64,000 nucleotides of DNA from Astur gentilis (GCF_929443795.1 NC_064883.1:6448001-6512000); one strand, 5' to 3'. Positions 1 through 13,434 are shown, counted from the stretch's first letter. Numbers and translations: made by a program. Notes: a model not told the origin generated them from the letters alone.

Positions 1-2204
1 GGTGCAACACAAGCCATCATACAGCATCAACAAGAAGTTTGAAACCTTTGGTTCAAGACAAGAAATGAGAAATGGAAGTCACTGTCGTAATCAACAGGCA
101 ACAAGCTACCTCACTTGGATGCTAGAAAGGGTTAGAGGGCAATGCAGAAATCAACGTAATAGCAGCCAGAACAAATTTAGGAAAGCTTGTGAAGCATACT
201 TAAGGGGGATGCAATGCAAGTAAGTGAAACTTTTTATTATTATTATTTTTATAATGCTATGAAGGTGCTAAGGGATAAATGTGTTTTTAAAACTTCCTAT
301 GCAATCTGTCTGGCATGCTATATTCCTCAAGAAGGCCAATCAGATAAAAACTCTGGAGGTAATTGAAGAATCTGTAATTCCATCGAATAAGGATTTCTTT
401 TTAAATTGTCCTGGCAATCATAATGCAGTAGAGGCAATAAATACATTTAAAGAATAGGTATTAGGTGTTTTACTGAGATGCACTGTTAAAGATTGTAGGC
501 TTCAGTTCAGAGAATAGAACGATCTAGATGAACACTGCCAAAAAAGTCAGACTTTGCTGATTTCACCTTTCTCCATTTTTGAATGCATGCCCTTGAATAA
601 TTACAGCTATGCTCCATGAGATGCTAAGAATTAGCAGTTTTCATGGATTTCATTAGTGTTGGGTTTCTCTGTTACTGTGGCTGGAGAAAAATAATCTAAA
701 TAGAGAACCAACACACAACTCCTTCAAATACCTAATAACTTCAAATTGGGCACCTATATTTTCTGGGGCACCTCCTGAATTTGCTTCCTGTTGAAGCAAT
801 ATTGTTGCCAGTAAGGGAAGCAATGTAACGTAAAATTCCCAAGGGCCTGTTTAGATTCAAGAGGAAAAGGAGGTCATTTCTATTCCTATAAGCTGACTTA
901 CACATATTGCTCATCTTTTGACCATTTCCAAACTTCAGTCTAATTTTCAGGTGTCTACAAATCACTGTCACTGGGATTTATAATGCTATTCTTCAAAGTG
1001 AAGATGCTTTTGATGCTTAAATAAGACCAGTGACAAATGCAAGAATTTTACTTTAATTTGCTAGAATAAGAATGGAAGACTCTTGCATTCCTGGGTGACC
1101 TCCATATGTATTCTGGAAGAAAGTATGTGAAATCGGGTATGCTACACCTATTTTACGCAAAAAGAAATTACTTTGGAGAAGTTTGACAAGCATTTATTTA
1201 TCTATTTATTTATTTTGTTCTGTCACTTTTGCTATCCAAACATGACATCACAGTTTGTCAGAAAAGCATGTCTTATGGCCTAAGTCCTATCATGGAGCAT
1301 TCAACTAAAATCTATGATTAATTCTGCTCATAATGGAAAGCAGTATGATATTTACTCTGTTCTCAGAAATTTAAAAAAGAAAATGTTTCAATTTCTTAAC
1401 AAGCAGAGATGGTACACAGTTGAGAGACATTAAATTAATTCCAGATTCAATAGCCTTTTGGCAGGTAAGCACCATGTTACTTGCATGTCAATGAGATGGT
1501 AGTGAAATTCCATCCATTGAAACAGCATCATCTGTTCCCTGGCTGCAGCACCATGGTCTTCAAATATGCAGTAAGACTGGCTTGGAGGACATCCTGCACC
1601 CAAGAGATTTTTGTCCCTGTAACAGCTTCTTGTTAAAGGGCAACTGTCACGGTAATCATGTCAAAGGTAGTAGAAAACTCTTGATGCAGCTTCCCTTCCG
1701 CACTGCTGTTAGCTATTGTCAATTTCTGGTGGATTATTTAATCAGCCAGATTTACACTGATAACCTAGCAGTGAAAGACTACTTCAGTTTCCTGGGTTCT
1801 CTAATGCTCTATCAACAACAGTTTTGTTTAACAGCATGTAAACGAATAGAAGGACTAACAACAGGCTAAAGCTGAGAATTGCCATGAAGAATGGTTGTTC
1901 ATCTCCAGGGAGTCTCTGATCAGTCCTGTGTAGGAAGGAACTCTTTGCTCTACATGTCAGAAACAAGCAAGAGCTCCAACTCATTTCCCTCTGTCATTCA
2001 GCTTTGCTCTGGCATACAATGGGCAAGGTGAGCCAGAAGACAATCTATTGTGCCTTTTGCTTGGAAAAAAAGAAATTAAGGAAAAGAAATTAAGACTCCC
2101 ATGGGCTTTTTTGTATGTGACCACAGGGATAGCACAGTGAGCTAAGCAAGATTTATACCTACTGAGGATCTGACCAACTGATCAGATAAGTCACATGAAG
2201 CAGA
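1..2204. other. AT-rich non-coding DNA
   Basis: No gene recognised. The first 219 bases are open in one plus frame and end at a donor-like caa/gtaagt (220-225), but the translated text matches nothing I know. A 95-codon frame at 1582-1869 has no recognisable domain. Confidence 0.6.
1192..1216. repeat. (ATTT)n microsatellite
   Basis: About six ATTT units with one interruption (atct). Confidence 0.8.
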
Positions 2205-2311
2205 GGGCAGCTTAAGTGACTTGCTCAAGGTGATATGGTGAACAAACGACAGCACTGAGCAAAAAACTCTAACTCTTGCTCTCCCTTTCTACCACAGCGC
2301 TTCTCTCCAAG
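2205..2311 (-). repeat. Possible MIR/CORE-SINE-like relic
   Basis: The plus strand reads 'taagtgacttgctcaaggtg' and, after ~30 bp, 'agcactgagc', a T/C-rich stretch and 'ctaccacagcgctt'. This resembles the antisense of the MIR core (gacttgcccaaggtcacac ... gctctaaccactg). It is heavily diverged, as expected for an element dating to early amniotes. A sensitive profile search would settle it. Confidence 0.4.
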
Positions 2312-2782
2312 GCACTCACATTTCAATTTAGCTGGAGGCAAAGTCACACCTGCACTGGAAGAATACAGCACTAGCAATTTTAGGGTAACTGGAAACCTAT
2401 ATTAGGCTCTTTCACCTCCACCCAACAAGAAAGGAAAGAAAATTACTCAGCACCATCATTCATGATCATAGTCAGCCTTGGGATGTGGTACTGTGCTCGA
2501 GGATACCTTACTCCCACAGAGACTAGACATCTTGAGAAAAAAAGCAGATAATTAGTTTTGACAAGGGCCTGAACAACTGAAGGAGAATCACCTGAAGATG
2601 ACTCGTAAAATATAACATAGACACTGTATGGTGCATTTCAGATCACTAATATGCAAAGAAGTTGAAAAGGGAAACTTATTTACACTAAGGTTGGGTTAAT
2701 AGCTTTCAGGAATTCACTGCAACACTAAATAGATTCTACAACAACAGCTACCACCTATTATTATAAATTTACTTCATCTTAC

Positions 2783-2813
2783 CTTTTTTTTTTTATTATT
2801 ATTTATTTATTTC
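2783..2813. repeat. T-run grading into (ATT)n/(ATTT)n
   Basis: Twelve T residues, then ATT and ATTT units. Confidence 0.8.
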
Positions 2814-3280
2814 TTGGTCCAGTTCAACTTTCTTTTAAACCAAAGATTTAAGCATGAAGTACTGAATAGCCCAGAGGTATGAATACTCAGCCTTTCTTTT
2901 CTAGCTCAGTTATATAATTGAAATAAACAGTAACCAATATGTAATGATTAGTTGGCATTAAAGCTGTTTTTAGAAGATACAGAATATCTTTTTAAGGGTC
3001 ATCAGTTAGCATTAATTGGTACTCATTAACCTATGGAAGAAGACAAGTTAAGCTGTTAGTCATTTAAAGTCAGGATGTAAAGAGATAAATACGTATTTTA
3101 CATATTCTGATGTTGCTTGACTTCACCATATCATTTTATCACACCTGACCTTTTAATTGGCTGCTACTGAGAAAATTGATATCTGGGTGTTTTTAAGGAA
3201 CAGAGAAATACTAAAAAAAAAAACAAAAATATGTTAAAATAAAGTTAAGTCAAATTCAAAACCAGAAACTTCAACAATTT

Positions 3281-3310
3281 AAAAAACAAAACAAAACAAA
3301 ATTTAAAAAA
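3281..3310. repeat. (ACAAA)n A-rich repeat
   Basis: Three to four ACAAA units flanked by A-runs; part of a wider A-rich stretch from about 3205. Confidence 0.7.
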
Positions 3311-4392
3311 CCCCAACCCTCCAGGAAACACAGAATTATCCCGTGTTATAAAGCCAAACTTTAATTTTAAAAAAATTTAAACACCTCATGGTGGAAAAAG
3401 GCACAGAAAACAATGTTATTTCTATTTTTTTGTGATTTCATGAGTACAAGCCACATGGGAAAAAGGCAGTTAAATCAAATTTAAAATCACAAATAATAAG
3501 ACCCAATCAGTATGCACCGATCATAATCGTAAGGCTATTGCACAAATTCAAGTTGCTCATTCCTATACATGGATGATTTAGAAATTAAGCTGCTCATTTC
3601 ACTAATGGCAATAAATATCCTTATATTTCATATCTTTTCCAAATATTTAGGTTCTGCAATCATAAGGCTCATTTCATCAAAGAACTTTGATGTACACTGG
3701 GAAAAGGAACAGAAATCAAAACAACCAGATGGCTAGGGGGCCTTAATCAAGACCTCCTACAAGAAGGATCTCTCCCAAGAGATGTGAGGAAACAAAGCAG
3801 AGCCATCAAATATAGAATCAGTGATCACAACAGAAAAAAGGAAAAGGACAGAGCTCAACACAGTAGAAACCCTTAAATGAATGACCATGCAATTCACATG
3901 AGAGAGGAGAGACAGAAATCCAAAGCAAAGGGAAGATCTCTGCAGTCATCCCACCAGCACTCAGAATTTTGAGGTCACTGTGCTTTACTAGAAAACATTC
4001 CACAGTTCAGAAGTGAGGAGAAGACACGTGTCTGAATGTTGTAGGAGAGAGAGAAATAATGAAACAGGTTGGTGTTTTTAAAAAAGTATCCAAATTAGGA
4101 TCACAAACACAGAAATTACTACTCAAAATGACATGGTTATTTTATGTGTCCATTACAAGGATGAGTTAAGGTTGTTACAGAAGTCCTATCTGCCCTTTAT
4201 CATACAGGGGGCTTAGAGTGAAGCTTAAACATAACAGGTTTCTCCAGGCTCAGATGCAATAGGTACATGAATATGATGAAGACTGTAACATACAGTTTGG
4301 GGACAACCACAACAACCTTGAAAAGAACTTTCCTTAAACTAGTGATGGACAGTCTAAAACTCATACAACTCAGTCTTTGTTATGGGAATGCA

Positions 4393-4422
4393 TGCGCGCG
4401 CACACACACACACACACACACA
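4393..4422. repeat. (CG)n(CA)n microsatellite
   Basis: A short alternating GC tract runs directly into about eleven CA units. Purine-pyrimidine alternation of this kind can adopt Z-DNA. Confidence 0.9.
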
Positions 4423-5028
4423 AAGAGTAATTGTTATTTTAGCAAGTTTCTGTCTGTTCAGCCAACACATGGTAACTACCTTCTTCACCCTCTAGCTCTA
4501 TGCCACTGTTTAAGATCCCCTTAAAATGGTCAAGAAACGTGTATGCAGTCAGATGTTATGTTTTTGCCAAGATGATAACATCCAGTTGGATGGTGTGTAT
4601 ATGGGCAACGTGGGGACAGACAGTAATATACTAGTGAACTACTACAACCGTCCAGTCACGTGAGCAAGCCTGAAGGTCTAACTGGTTTAAAATGTATTCT
4701 TCTGTTTGCTGTTACCCTTCCTTTCTAATACGTAAGTTTACCTCATTTTTCACTACATTCAATTTATGCATGATGTGCCTGTACAGCATTACATTTTATG
4801 TCCATGGACACACATTTTTGTGTGCGTTAGAACAAAACTGAGTTTGAAGCTTTACTTATCCTCTAGCAGAAATATCTTCATGGGTAGGGATGGCCTTTCT
4901 CAGATGGTAAACTAGGCTTACTGCTGACTCATTGCATGGATTGGAACTTAACCCCTGCTATGAAATACTCCTTTGCATCAGCGTGACTGTTTTGCAAGCC
5001 TGTTAACAAGATGATTATAAAGTTTACA

Positions 5029-5065
5029 CATACATATGTATATATAAATATATGATATACATACA
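5029..5065. repeat. AT-rich alternating (TA/CATA) tract
   Basis: An alternating purine-pyrimidine, AT-rich stretch that includes the perfect palindrome tacatatgta at 5031-5040. Confidence 0.6.
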
Positions 5066-7783
5066 CAAGTTAAAGGCAGGTAATACATTACAGTGAATGT
5101 TCCAGGTTTCATGGAGATTGATGGCCAAATTCCCAATTGATGTAAATTCATATAGCTCAATGGATATTGATCAAAAGCTATTTTAATGTTTCTTTCATCA
5201 ACATTGTAAGACTTTGCCACACAAATGAATTAACTGTATGAGGTCAAAGAGTTCAGTAAAAGTAGCAGTGTATGCATTCTAATGATATGATTTCCTCACT
5301 ACTTCCTAATCAGACATGAGAGTGTGATACACTTTTTCAAAAATGAGTCTTGATTTTGAGTATCTCAGTTTTGGCGGTGTTCCAGAGATCTTGCTTTTAA
5401 AGACCTAGTCCCCTTCACTGTGCATCGTCTTGAATATGCAAAGACTCAGGGCTCCAAATCACCAGTCACTAGAAATGTAGGTCATAGGTTTTTAGCTGTA
5501 TTTCTCATCGTTTCAATTTACTGAGCACTGACTCACTATGATGGCTGTTAAACTCCATTACTGCTAGAATGTCAGCATTTAACACGTTTCTCTAAACCAA
5601 ACCATATGATTCTGTGTTCCTACAGCACAGAGATTGTTCTCCTTTCCTCTACTTTTAATATTCTCTTTGATAAACTATACTACCATAGTAATAACCCTGA
5701 AGTCTCAGAAGCTACCGCATACTAAAAATAAATGTTCTGAGATGCCATTCTGCAGAATGGGATATGCAATACAACTCCCATCTCAATTTTGAAATTTTTA
5801 TTAAAAACATACTGCAATGCAAAATAAAACTTACTGTGTAGATTATGTTAGCAAATGTTATTCTGCAATTTTGTTTTTAAATTATCCAAAATGAAATAGG
5901 TCTTCATATTAAATTGTCAAATGACATTCCTCTTCCTGTAATATAGGTGGAATTGTTGGTATAAAGAAAACAAAGCACTCAAACTTCCTTCTGTTTAACT
6001 GCTTCAGTGCAGTATAGTTTTCTACATTTGCGTTGACATTTATTTAAACTAGAGAATATGTATGGAATTACCAATTACTTTTTGCCCAACTCATATTATT
6101 TCAAAAGTGTATTTAAGAACCAGAAATTGTCAGAAGGAATGGAGAGAGGCAGCTAGTGAGAAAGGAAAGCAAACAAGTGAAATAAAACAGTTCTTAAAAT
6201 GTTGCAGCATAGACACCCAGAGTTTTGAGTCCCTTTCTACTACTACACAAAATCCTGTCTTTGAAGAATAGCTAAAGTTACGGTTCAGTGTTATCAATAA
6301 TGTGCACCTGATTAAAATGAAATAAATGAATTCTAAGGATATTATGTATCACCATTATATTTTCCATTAAACTTTCTTTTTCAGCTTTGAGATTGAAATT
6401 AGAAGGAGTCATCTTAACTTAGGTAACTGGATTGACACCCCATCTAACATAAAGGCAAAAATATTGCCATTGAGAAAGAAATACAAGCGTTAGGTCATCT
6501 ATAGTGAGGATATACTTTTTATACAGACCGCAAACATAAATTAAAATTAATGTATACTTCATGGAGGTAGAAGGAATTCAGAGAGGACCAAATAGTTCTA
6601 GAGTAATTGGAAGAATTTTCTTAATTTCTAAATCCATTTTCTAAGAGAGAAAAAAACTCTAACAGCGGTTTTAGATCATAAAGCCAGCAGATTGTATAAA
6701 GTAACACTTCAAGTCCACAGAATTACACCTGGATTACAAAGACAAGGAGAGAAAATCCTTTCTGCTGTGCTCTGATCACCAGTCAAGCCATTACAGGAAG
6801 GCAGAGTATGAAGCAGAGTGTGAAGGAACAGATACGGTATTGAAAGGAAGTAATTGCACAAGACAGGAAAAGCAGTAATGGTTGAAAGTTTAACCTTAAC
6901 TTCACCCTTATGTCTTAAACTACTCATCTTCCATAAATATATTAGACTTAATTAATAGATAATCTAGTGGTTGGGACAGACGGGTCCACGGAATCCATTT
7001 TGCTGGAGCAATATTGATAAAAAGTGGCAGTATTCATTTTGCAAGCATTAGTAAAAAGTGTTATTGTATAACAGTCTCCAGTAAAGGCTCTGGTTATAGC
7101 AATATAGCATAGATTTTTGCACAGATTTGGTTTACTTTACCTTCCACGTACAGTAAGTTACACTAAAGCCAACAGTCTGGGACTTGGTTTGGTTTCAAAC
7201 TCCAGCACCATCTAGAGAATGAACAAAAGGTGAAGAAAATCAGTTCAGATGAAAAATAAAGTAAAAAAGGTTAAATGGTGGCAGATCCAGCTAGAAGTTT
7301 CCATTGGTGTTGCATGTCTGTGAAAAATTTCCCCAAAAACTCTATCAAATATTTGACCATAGTTTTGCCTGGTTTTTTTTTTTACCCAAACAATTATTCC
7401 ATTTTCATAGAGAATAGAGGATTCTCTGCGACCTGTGGTTCATTACCTACAATAGTGTCCCTTCAGCAAGATATTGAGTTTTTATTTTCACATATGTTCT
7501 TTGTATATAAATATACATAGATGTGCCCATGTAGTGTCAGAAACAGCAATGTCAGTATAGAAAGAAAAGCCAAAAGTGGAAGTCAGGGTTACATTAGTCA
7601 GCTAACACTGTTGAGTATATATGCCTGTATGTATCCACTATGCATGCAGGTACAGAAAAAACAGAATTAAAAAGAAAAGTGTACCCACAAAACTTCACAT
7701 TACTAAATTCAGGCAGCCTCAAGACCTTCAGTCTCATGAGAATACTCTCATTGAAAAGGCAAGGAATCCAGCTCTGAGCTAAA

Positions 7784-7827
7784 GCATCTATACAAAACTA
7801 CACAAGCATCTATACAAAGCCACCTAA
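7784..7827. repeat. 22-bp tandem duplication
   Basis: Two copies starting with gcatctatacaaa at 7784 and 7806, period 22; the second halves differ at several positions. Confidence 0.65.
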
Positions 7828-8544
7828 TTTTTTTTCAAAGCTACTCATGAGAGGGAGCACAAGAGGAAGTGGGAGGGTGCTGTGTCGCTCCTGAGGAAAG
7901 GTAGGAAGGATGCAGTTACCTCCCACATCTCTCACAGGGGCAAATGAAGTGTCATCCTTATTGTTTGACCACCATTTGGGAGGGGGAGACACCAGGTTCC
8001 ATACAAAAATGAGACTTGCTCAGCAGTCTTTGAAATTCTGCTATGTTAAATCTGACTGCTGCTACTGAGATGGGAAATGGAGATGCGGAAATGGCATAAT
8101 TTCCAAATTCTGGCATGAACTGGTTGTAACTGGGGCATGTTTGCAGGGACATGTGCAGGCTGGTTGCAAGGTAGGTGAAGGGCACAGTGGATCTGACTCC
8201 TTGCCTCTGAATGATCTTTGATTCTTTTTATACAGCACAGAGACTACTCCCAAATCCTTGATTAGTTTTCTATGTATGGAACTATGAAGAGAGGGAGAGC
8301 ATTTTTATTTATATCACTAATCCATGAGATACATCCTGGTTGGCAGTGTTTGCAAGTAAAGTTGGCAGAGGAACATGCCAAAATCAAAATCTATGCAGTT
8401 TTGGAAATACCTGCAAAGGCATTTAAATACTGTGGGAAGTTTATAGAGATGCCTGTTTTTCACAACACCTTCAGTGACAACAGGTGAATGGGGAGGGGGT
8501 ATTGAACTGGAAAGTCTACAGGATGGACTTACAGTTAAGTTACA

Positions 8545-8640
8545 TTTGGGAATGAAGCCCTTTATCTCCTCTTAGCATCTCAGTTTTTGAAATGGGTACA
8601 ACAGCATTCCATAAATAGTTACAGAAGTCTGTGAAACACA
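8545..8640 (+). repeat. Weak MIR-like relic
   Basis: 'tttatctcctcttagcatct' followed by 'cagtttttgaaatgggtaca' and 'acagcattcc' resembles the second half of a MIR-type element (cctctctgtgcctcagttt, then tgtaaaatggggataa). It stops near an AAAAT microsatellite. The match is short and could be chance. Confidence 0.25.
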
Positions 8641-8690
8641 AAAATTATGGTGACAGGTAATCATCCACAAAAGAAACATGATTTCTTCAT

Positions 8691-8742
8691 TAAAAAATAA
8701 AATAAAATAAAATAAAATAAAATAAAATAAAATAAAATAAAT
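8691..8742. repeat. (AAAAT)n microsatellite
   Basis: About ten AAAAT units, nearly uninterrupted. It produces a Phe/Tyr/Ile-rich artefact ORF on the minus strand. Confidence 0.95.
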
Positions 8743-9234
8743 CAAATCCTTGGTATACAGCAATTCCCTCCACCTTGGCCCAAGATTTTTCGATATGCTC
8801 AAGATCGGGTCAGATTCACCAGAACTTTCTTCCTTACCAGGACGTCAGTGTAAAGTAACAGAGTGCCTCTGACATCATTTCAATGCTACTGGGCAAGAAC
8901 CTTGGTATAGAAGATGCCTTCAGTGCAGTGCTGCAGTCAGATGGCTGCTCTCATAATGACTTACACACTAAGTCAGCATCTAAGAAAGTGCCTTTTTTTT
9001 TTAATCCATTCAATGAAATTATATCATCATCAAATAGTTCTAGAAAGTACTACAGCATATTATGTTCCTCTACTGTTAATACAGGTGTAGACATTATCTC
9101 CCAATCCGGTTACAACAAATCCCAGTGAATCAGCACATGTTTCTGCACTCTTCACATACTCCACTCAGGGAAGAAAGAGGGGGAAAAAACCCACAGCTGT
9201 TTTCACAACACGGTTCTTTATCAGTGTCTTATGT

Positions 9235-9335
9235 CTCCCCATCCACCGTGCTGCCCGGCAGCTCATCAGCCTGACTCACCGGGGAAGTCGCACGGACTCA
9301 GGCAGGAGGTCGCACCAAGCAGCGTTTGCGGCACC
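9235..9335. other. CpG-dense patch
   Basis: About eight CpG dinucleotides in ~100 bp, in a region where CpG is otherwise rare. Mixed pattern: ccggc, caccgggg, gtcgcacgg, gcgtttgcgg. A 66-codon plus-strand frame covers it (9231-9431) but has no recognisable domain. It could be a small regulatory element, an untranslated exon or a decayed GC-rich repeat; I cannot tell which. Confidence 0.4.
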
Positions 9336-10435
9336 TCTGGTGACATTCTCCAAGACATGCAAGATACAAGAGAGGCAGCGGAGACTCTGCAGCAGAGCAA
9401 CAAACACGTTTTCAGCAAAATTCACCTGTGACACCAACTGATAATAATCAGCTAGAGGTTAGAAGGCAGGACATCATTAGCCATTACAGAAAAATATGTG
9501 GTACTCTTGAGCAGAGGCATAAATTTTGTCAAATGCAGAACTGTTTTGTTAACTAGCAATACATCCCACTTATTCTTATGTTATATTTCGAGGCAGGGTG
9601 CAGAAAGAGACATCTCTTGAATGATGGCAGGTTAATTTAGTTGTCTGTGAGATCTTTCTATTGTAAGGGTTTTCTGGGTTTTTTTGTTTGGGTTTTTTAA
9701 CTGAAATACCTACCATCAATTTTAGTGAAGTCATTTATTGCTCTTCAGAGTGTAGCTGTACAACAAACAATTTCAATACTATTGAGAGGATTTTTCTCTC
9801 TTATTTTTTTCTGTTTTAACCACTCCATCCCATATGATTAAGGAACAAACTCCACCTCTGTATTTACAAAGGTCTAATCCATAGAGGTTTTAACTTCCGG
9901 GAAGACACATAATTAAAAGCAGGATTCCCATGATCACCACCACGGATCCCCAGCCACCTCTTAGTCAGCTGTTGGGGGGGAAATAAGGAAAATGTTGGTG
10001 TGGCAAGTCTTTATAATTATAAAAATACAAGCACTCACTGCACAGAAATTTTTCTTTTGGTATTGAATCACACTTGCTTGCAAAATGCTAATAGATTCAG
10101 ATGGCATATAGTACAACAGCAGTGCAGCTTTCAACAGAAATACTGAGCAGCTGGTTATGTTTCCCTGTGAATATTTTAGATTTGTTTACTTAAAATTGCA
10201 ACCATGAAACAAGATTATGTCATTTTAAAAGGAGATAGGCTTTTAAAGGGAGGTACCAAGGGCCTACTCATGAAAGATGATAAAGTTACGCTTCTGAGCT
10301 GAGGAGAAAATAAATGGAAGTTGGTTTTTTTTTCTTAAAAATCCTTAAGTCTTACTCACGTTGCCTACAAATGTTTGTCTCTTTGTTACAGTGCCCTAAA
10401 GGAGATTAATTTATTGCTTGGATTGTAAGGAGGTG

Positions 10436-10530
10436 AGCGAAGAGCTCCGGGCTCTGCCACCAACATCTTGAATGATCTTGGGAAAGTTACATCATCTCCC
10501 TGAGTGTTGGTTTTTCACATATGAGAGAGA
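10436..10530 (+). repeat. Possible MIR/CORE-SINE-like relic
   Basis: Ordered matches to the MIR core in sense orientation: 'gggctctgccac', then 'gatcttgggaaagttac', 'atctccctgagtgttggttt' and 'cacatatgag'. These correspond to the family's 'ggctctgccac ... accttgggcaagttac ... cctctctgtgcctcagttt' series. A GA-rich tract follows. Confidence 0.45.
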
Positions 10531-13320
10531 GAGAAAGAGGGAGCACTAACTTGCTCTCAGAAAGGTATTGAGATGCTAATGGTTTAATTAATGTTTTTTA
10601 ACTGTATTGAGAGCTCCCAAATGAAAGTGCCATATTAATGCAAATTATCTCTATTGTTAAGTGATAGAATGAAGCTCCCTAAGACAAAGGCTGCATAATG
10701 CATTGTCCAAATAACAAAAGTCCAACTTCACTTGTTATATAATTGTTTAGAAATGTCATCAAAAGATCATAGTAGAGAAAAAAATTAGTACAACTCAAAA
10801 AGCCCATTCAAATCATATGGAACTACCTTATGTTCATCACTGGTGAAAAATGAAAAGTATAGAAATGGGAATGAATTAACTAAAATTGATATGCTAGAGA
10901 TTAGCTCACACTGGTAAATAAATTGATGAAAAGAAGAGCTAGTCTCCTAATTCTAGACCTCTTTTTTCAGTCCAAAGTTTTGGGGTGGTGGGCAGAGGGA
11001 GCAAAGCCTTACTATTGAGACTGCCATATCCACTGTCTCCCAGAACCAGGATCCTTCTTTATCACCTCCTTGAGGAGAGATGAGCTGACTATAGACTAAA
11101 AACAAAGAACCCACATAGCATCACTGAGACTTCTGCCTCTTTCGAGTAAGTCAGTCCTATGAATCAACTAGAATGGGAGGCTCCACCACCCCTTCTTTCC
11201 TTTTACTTACTTTTTTCTCCTTCCGTCTCTCTTTTGGCCCTCACATCCTTCCATTTAGCCTACTCCAGCTACTTTTCTTATTTATTTTTGTGACACTGCT
11301 GTGAGGTCTTCTCGTGTTAGAAAGGCAGCTAAAAGCACAGTCCTAAGCATGTTGATGTTTGACAGACTTCACAGTGGCTGAGGAGACCAGGTGCTGTGCC
11401 TGTCTTTAACTGTAAGATTTGCGGCATGACCCAGAAACAGAAACTACATTTTCAGTCTTTACTGTTCTTTTTTCTCCTCTCTCCTTCTATGTGTGTGTTG
11501 CTTTGTCTTCAACAAAAGCAACCACAATAGCTCAAATCCCTAGTACCTGACTTCTTCAGTCTTCTGCCAATAGTTATCATCCTCAGTACCCTCTAAAAGA
11601 CTGTCAGACAAGATTTTTCTAAAAGCAAAGCAAAAAGAAAAACAGTTTCTCCAGAAACACTCTAAGCTAAAAGGAAAGGGAATAACACTGTCTGTTAACA
11701 TGAAATTTTTTCTTAATGCTTTGCAAGTCTGAGTGGATTCCCCTGCCCTACAACTTTTTACATAAAAATTTAACAACACTTAATCTTGTTTGCTGTGAGC
11801 ATAAGCAGGCTGAAGCCTGTATGTATGCAGTAGTGAATGCTGTTTCACATTTTGTAGTGACTAAGGCAAATTAACCCCTTTAATTCATATTTTTCTAACA
11901 AGGTTATTAGTAAGGCATTACCAATAGACTCCAGTGAACAGACCAGGCAGCATTTCTGTGTAGGATGTCTATACATGCATTGAGGTCTAGCACCCTCCTC
12001 TGTTGGAGGTAGTAGCTAATCTTTATAGACTTCAGTGTTGCAGAAGACAGACAACCCTGCGTATCATTGAACCTGGCCCATAGTTACATAGTACTGTAAA
12101 GCACAGCAGCCCTATAGCCAACTTTGTTTACTCAGCATCACATGGAACTCCATCTGGAGAAGGTTTAGAGCTCTTCAAATAATTGGAGAATCCATAAGGA
12201 CTACTAAGGCATCCTTCCCCAAACAGCATGGTGACAGTGGAAAAAAATGATAAATATTTTCTACCTTCCCCATTTCTCTGATGACAGAGGATTTGTCCCA
12301 CTCAATTTTATTTCTATCCTGCTTGACAGCTGAAACTGTCAGTGACAAATGCTATTTGGAGAGTGTGGTCTCTAAAATATCTCACAGCTTATGACTATTA
12401 GATATAAAATATCAAATCCACAGTTTAATATGCTTATCCAATACTACCTTCCCGCAATCTGCAAGGTCAGAAGACAACCAATCTTATAACCACCAGATTA
12501 TGTTAAGCAATAATCTGAATGCACTGGCCACTGAGATGTATTGTTCAAGATACCTGCAATGTTCCCCCTGGGCATAGTTCAGTCAGTCTTCATGCTGCCA
12601 GGGGAGCTTAGGTTCACAGAAGGATTAAGGACAGAAAATGTAAAAATTAGGCTTTATGTAAAGCTTTTATTAGGCAAACAAAGTACCCTGAATTTCAAAT
12701 GAAAGGGCCTTTATGACCGTAGTGCAGTTCTACCGGGAATGGTGGAGATATAGAGCAATCATCTTTCTTGGAAAGAGGTAAAGGTGAAATGACTTAAAAT
12801 AAGAGCAATATTATGACAGATGCATTGCCAGGGGTGTGCGCGGGGGAAGCCCTTGGTATGTCATACACTTTTCTTCCATTTCTACTGACTTCAGAATAAA
12901 GACTTGTCACAAACTTCCATGCAGTGTTTAAAACTGCACTTATACGATCAGCTTTCAAGCATAGAAACACAACCTAGTTGTTGTTTTGCTGTTATTCTTA
13001 AATCAGTTCATTCCCATTTAACATTAACTTTGGATTTTAGCACAAAGAGAATTATCATTCAAAAATTTTGCCACCTGTCCAAGGCTGTTTACACTAGGAA
13101 GAAAAGCATTTAATTTTTTCCTTCCACAAATATTAAGAAATTTAGAGCACTAAGATTGAATGATAGAAAAACAGGCTATTTCTTAAAATGCCTGAAGTTT
13201 GTGCAAAGAAAAGATGTATGAATCTCTCAATAGATAATACCTTTCATAAAAAGCAACCATGCACAGCTTTCGGTGAACTTTCAATCTTTCAACAATGCTT
13301 ACAATTTCCTGATATGTCAT

Positions 13321-13335
13321 CTTTTTTTTTTTTTT
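13321..13335. repeat. Poly-T tract
   Basis: A run of about 14 T residues. Confidence 0.8.
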
Positions 13336-13410
13336 AAAGGATGTGTTTGAATTGGATCACAGTGACTGTTCATCTTAATGACATTGTGAAATCTCCTAGA
13401 AAAATGTGCA

Positions 13411-13434
13411 TTTATTTATTTATGTATTTATTTT
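13411..13434. repeat. (TTTA)n microsatellite
   Basis: About six TTTA units with one TGTA interruption. Confidence 0.8.

Larger units (their letters stand above)
2312..8544. other. AT-rich non-coding DNA
   Basis: Single-copy-looking sequence apart from the simple repeats listed. It includes a perfect 16-bp palindrome, ccattctgcagaatgg, at 5745-5760. No frame here exceeds about 85 codons. Confidence 0.6.
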
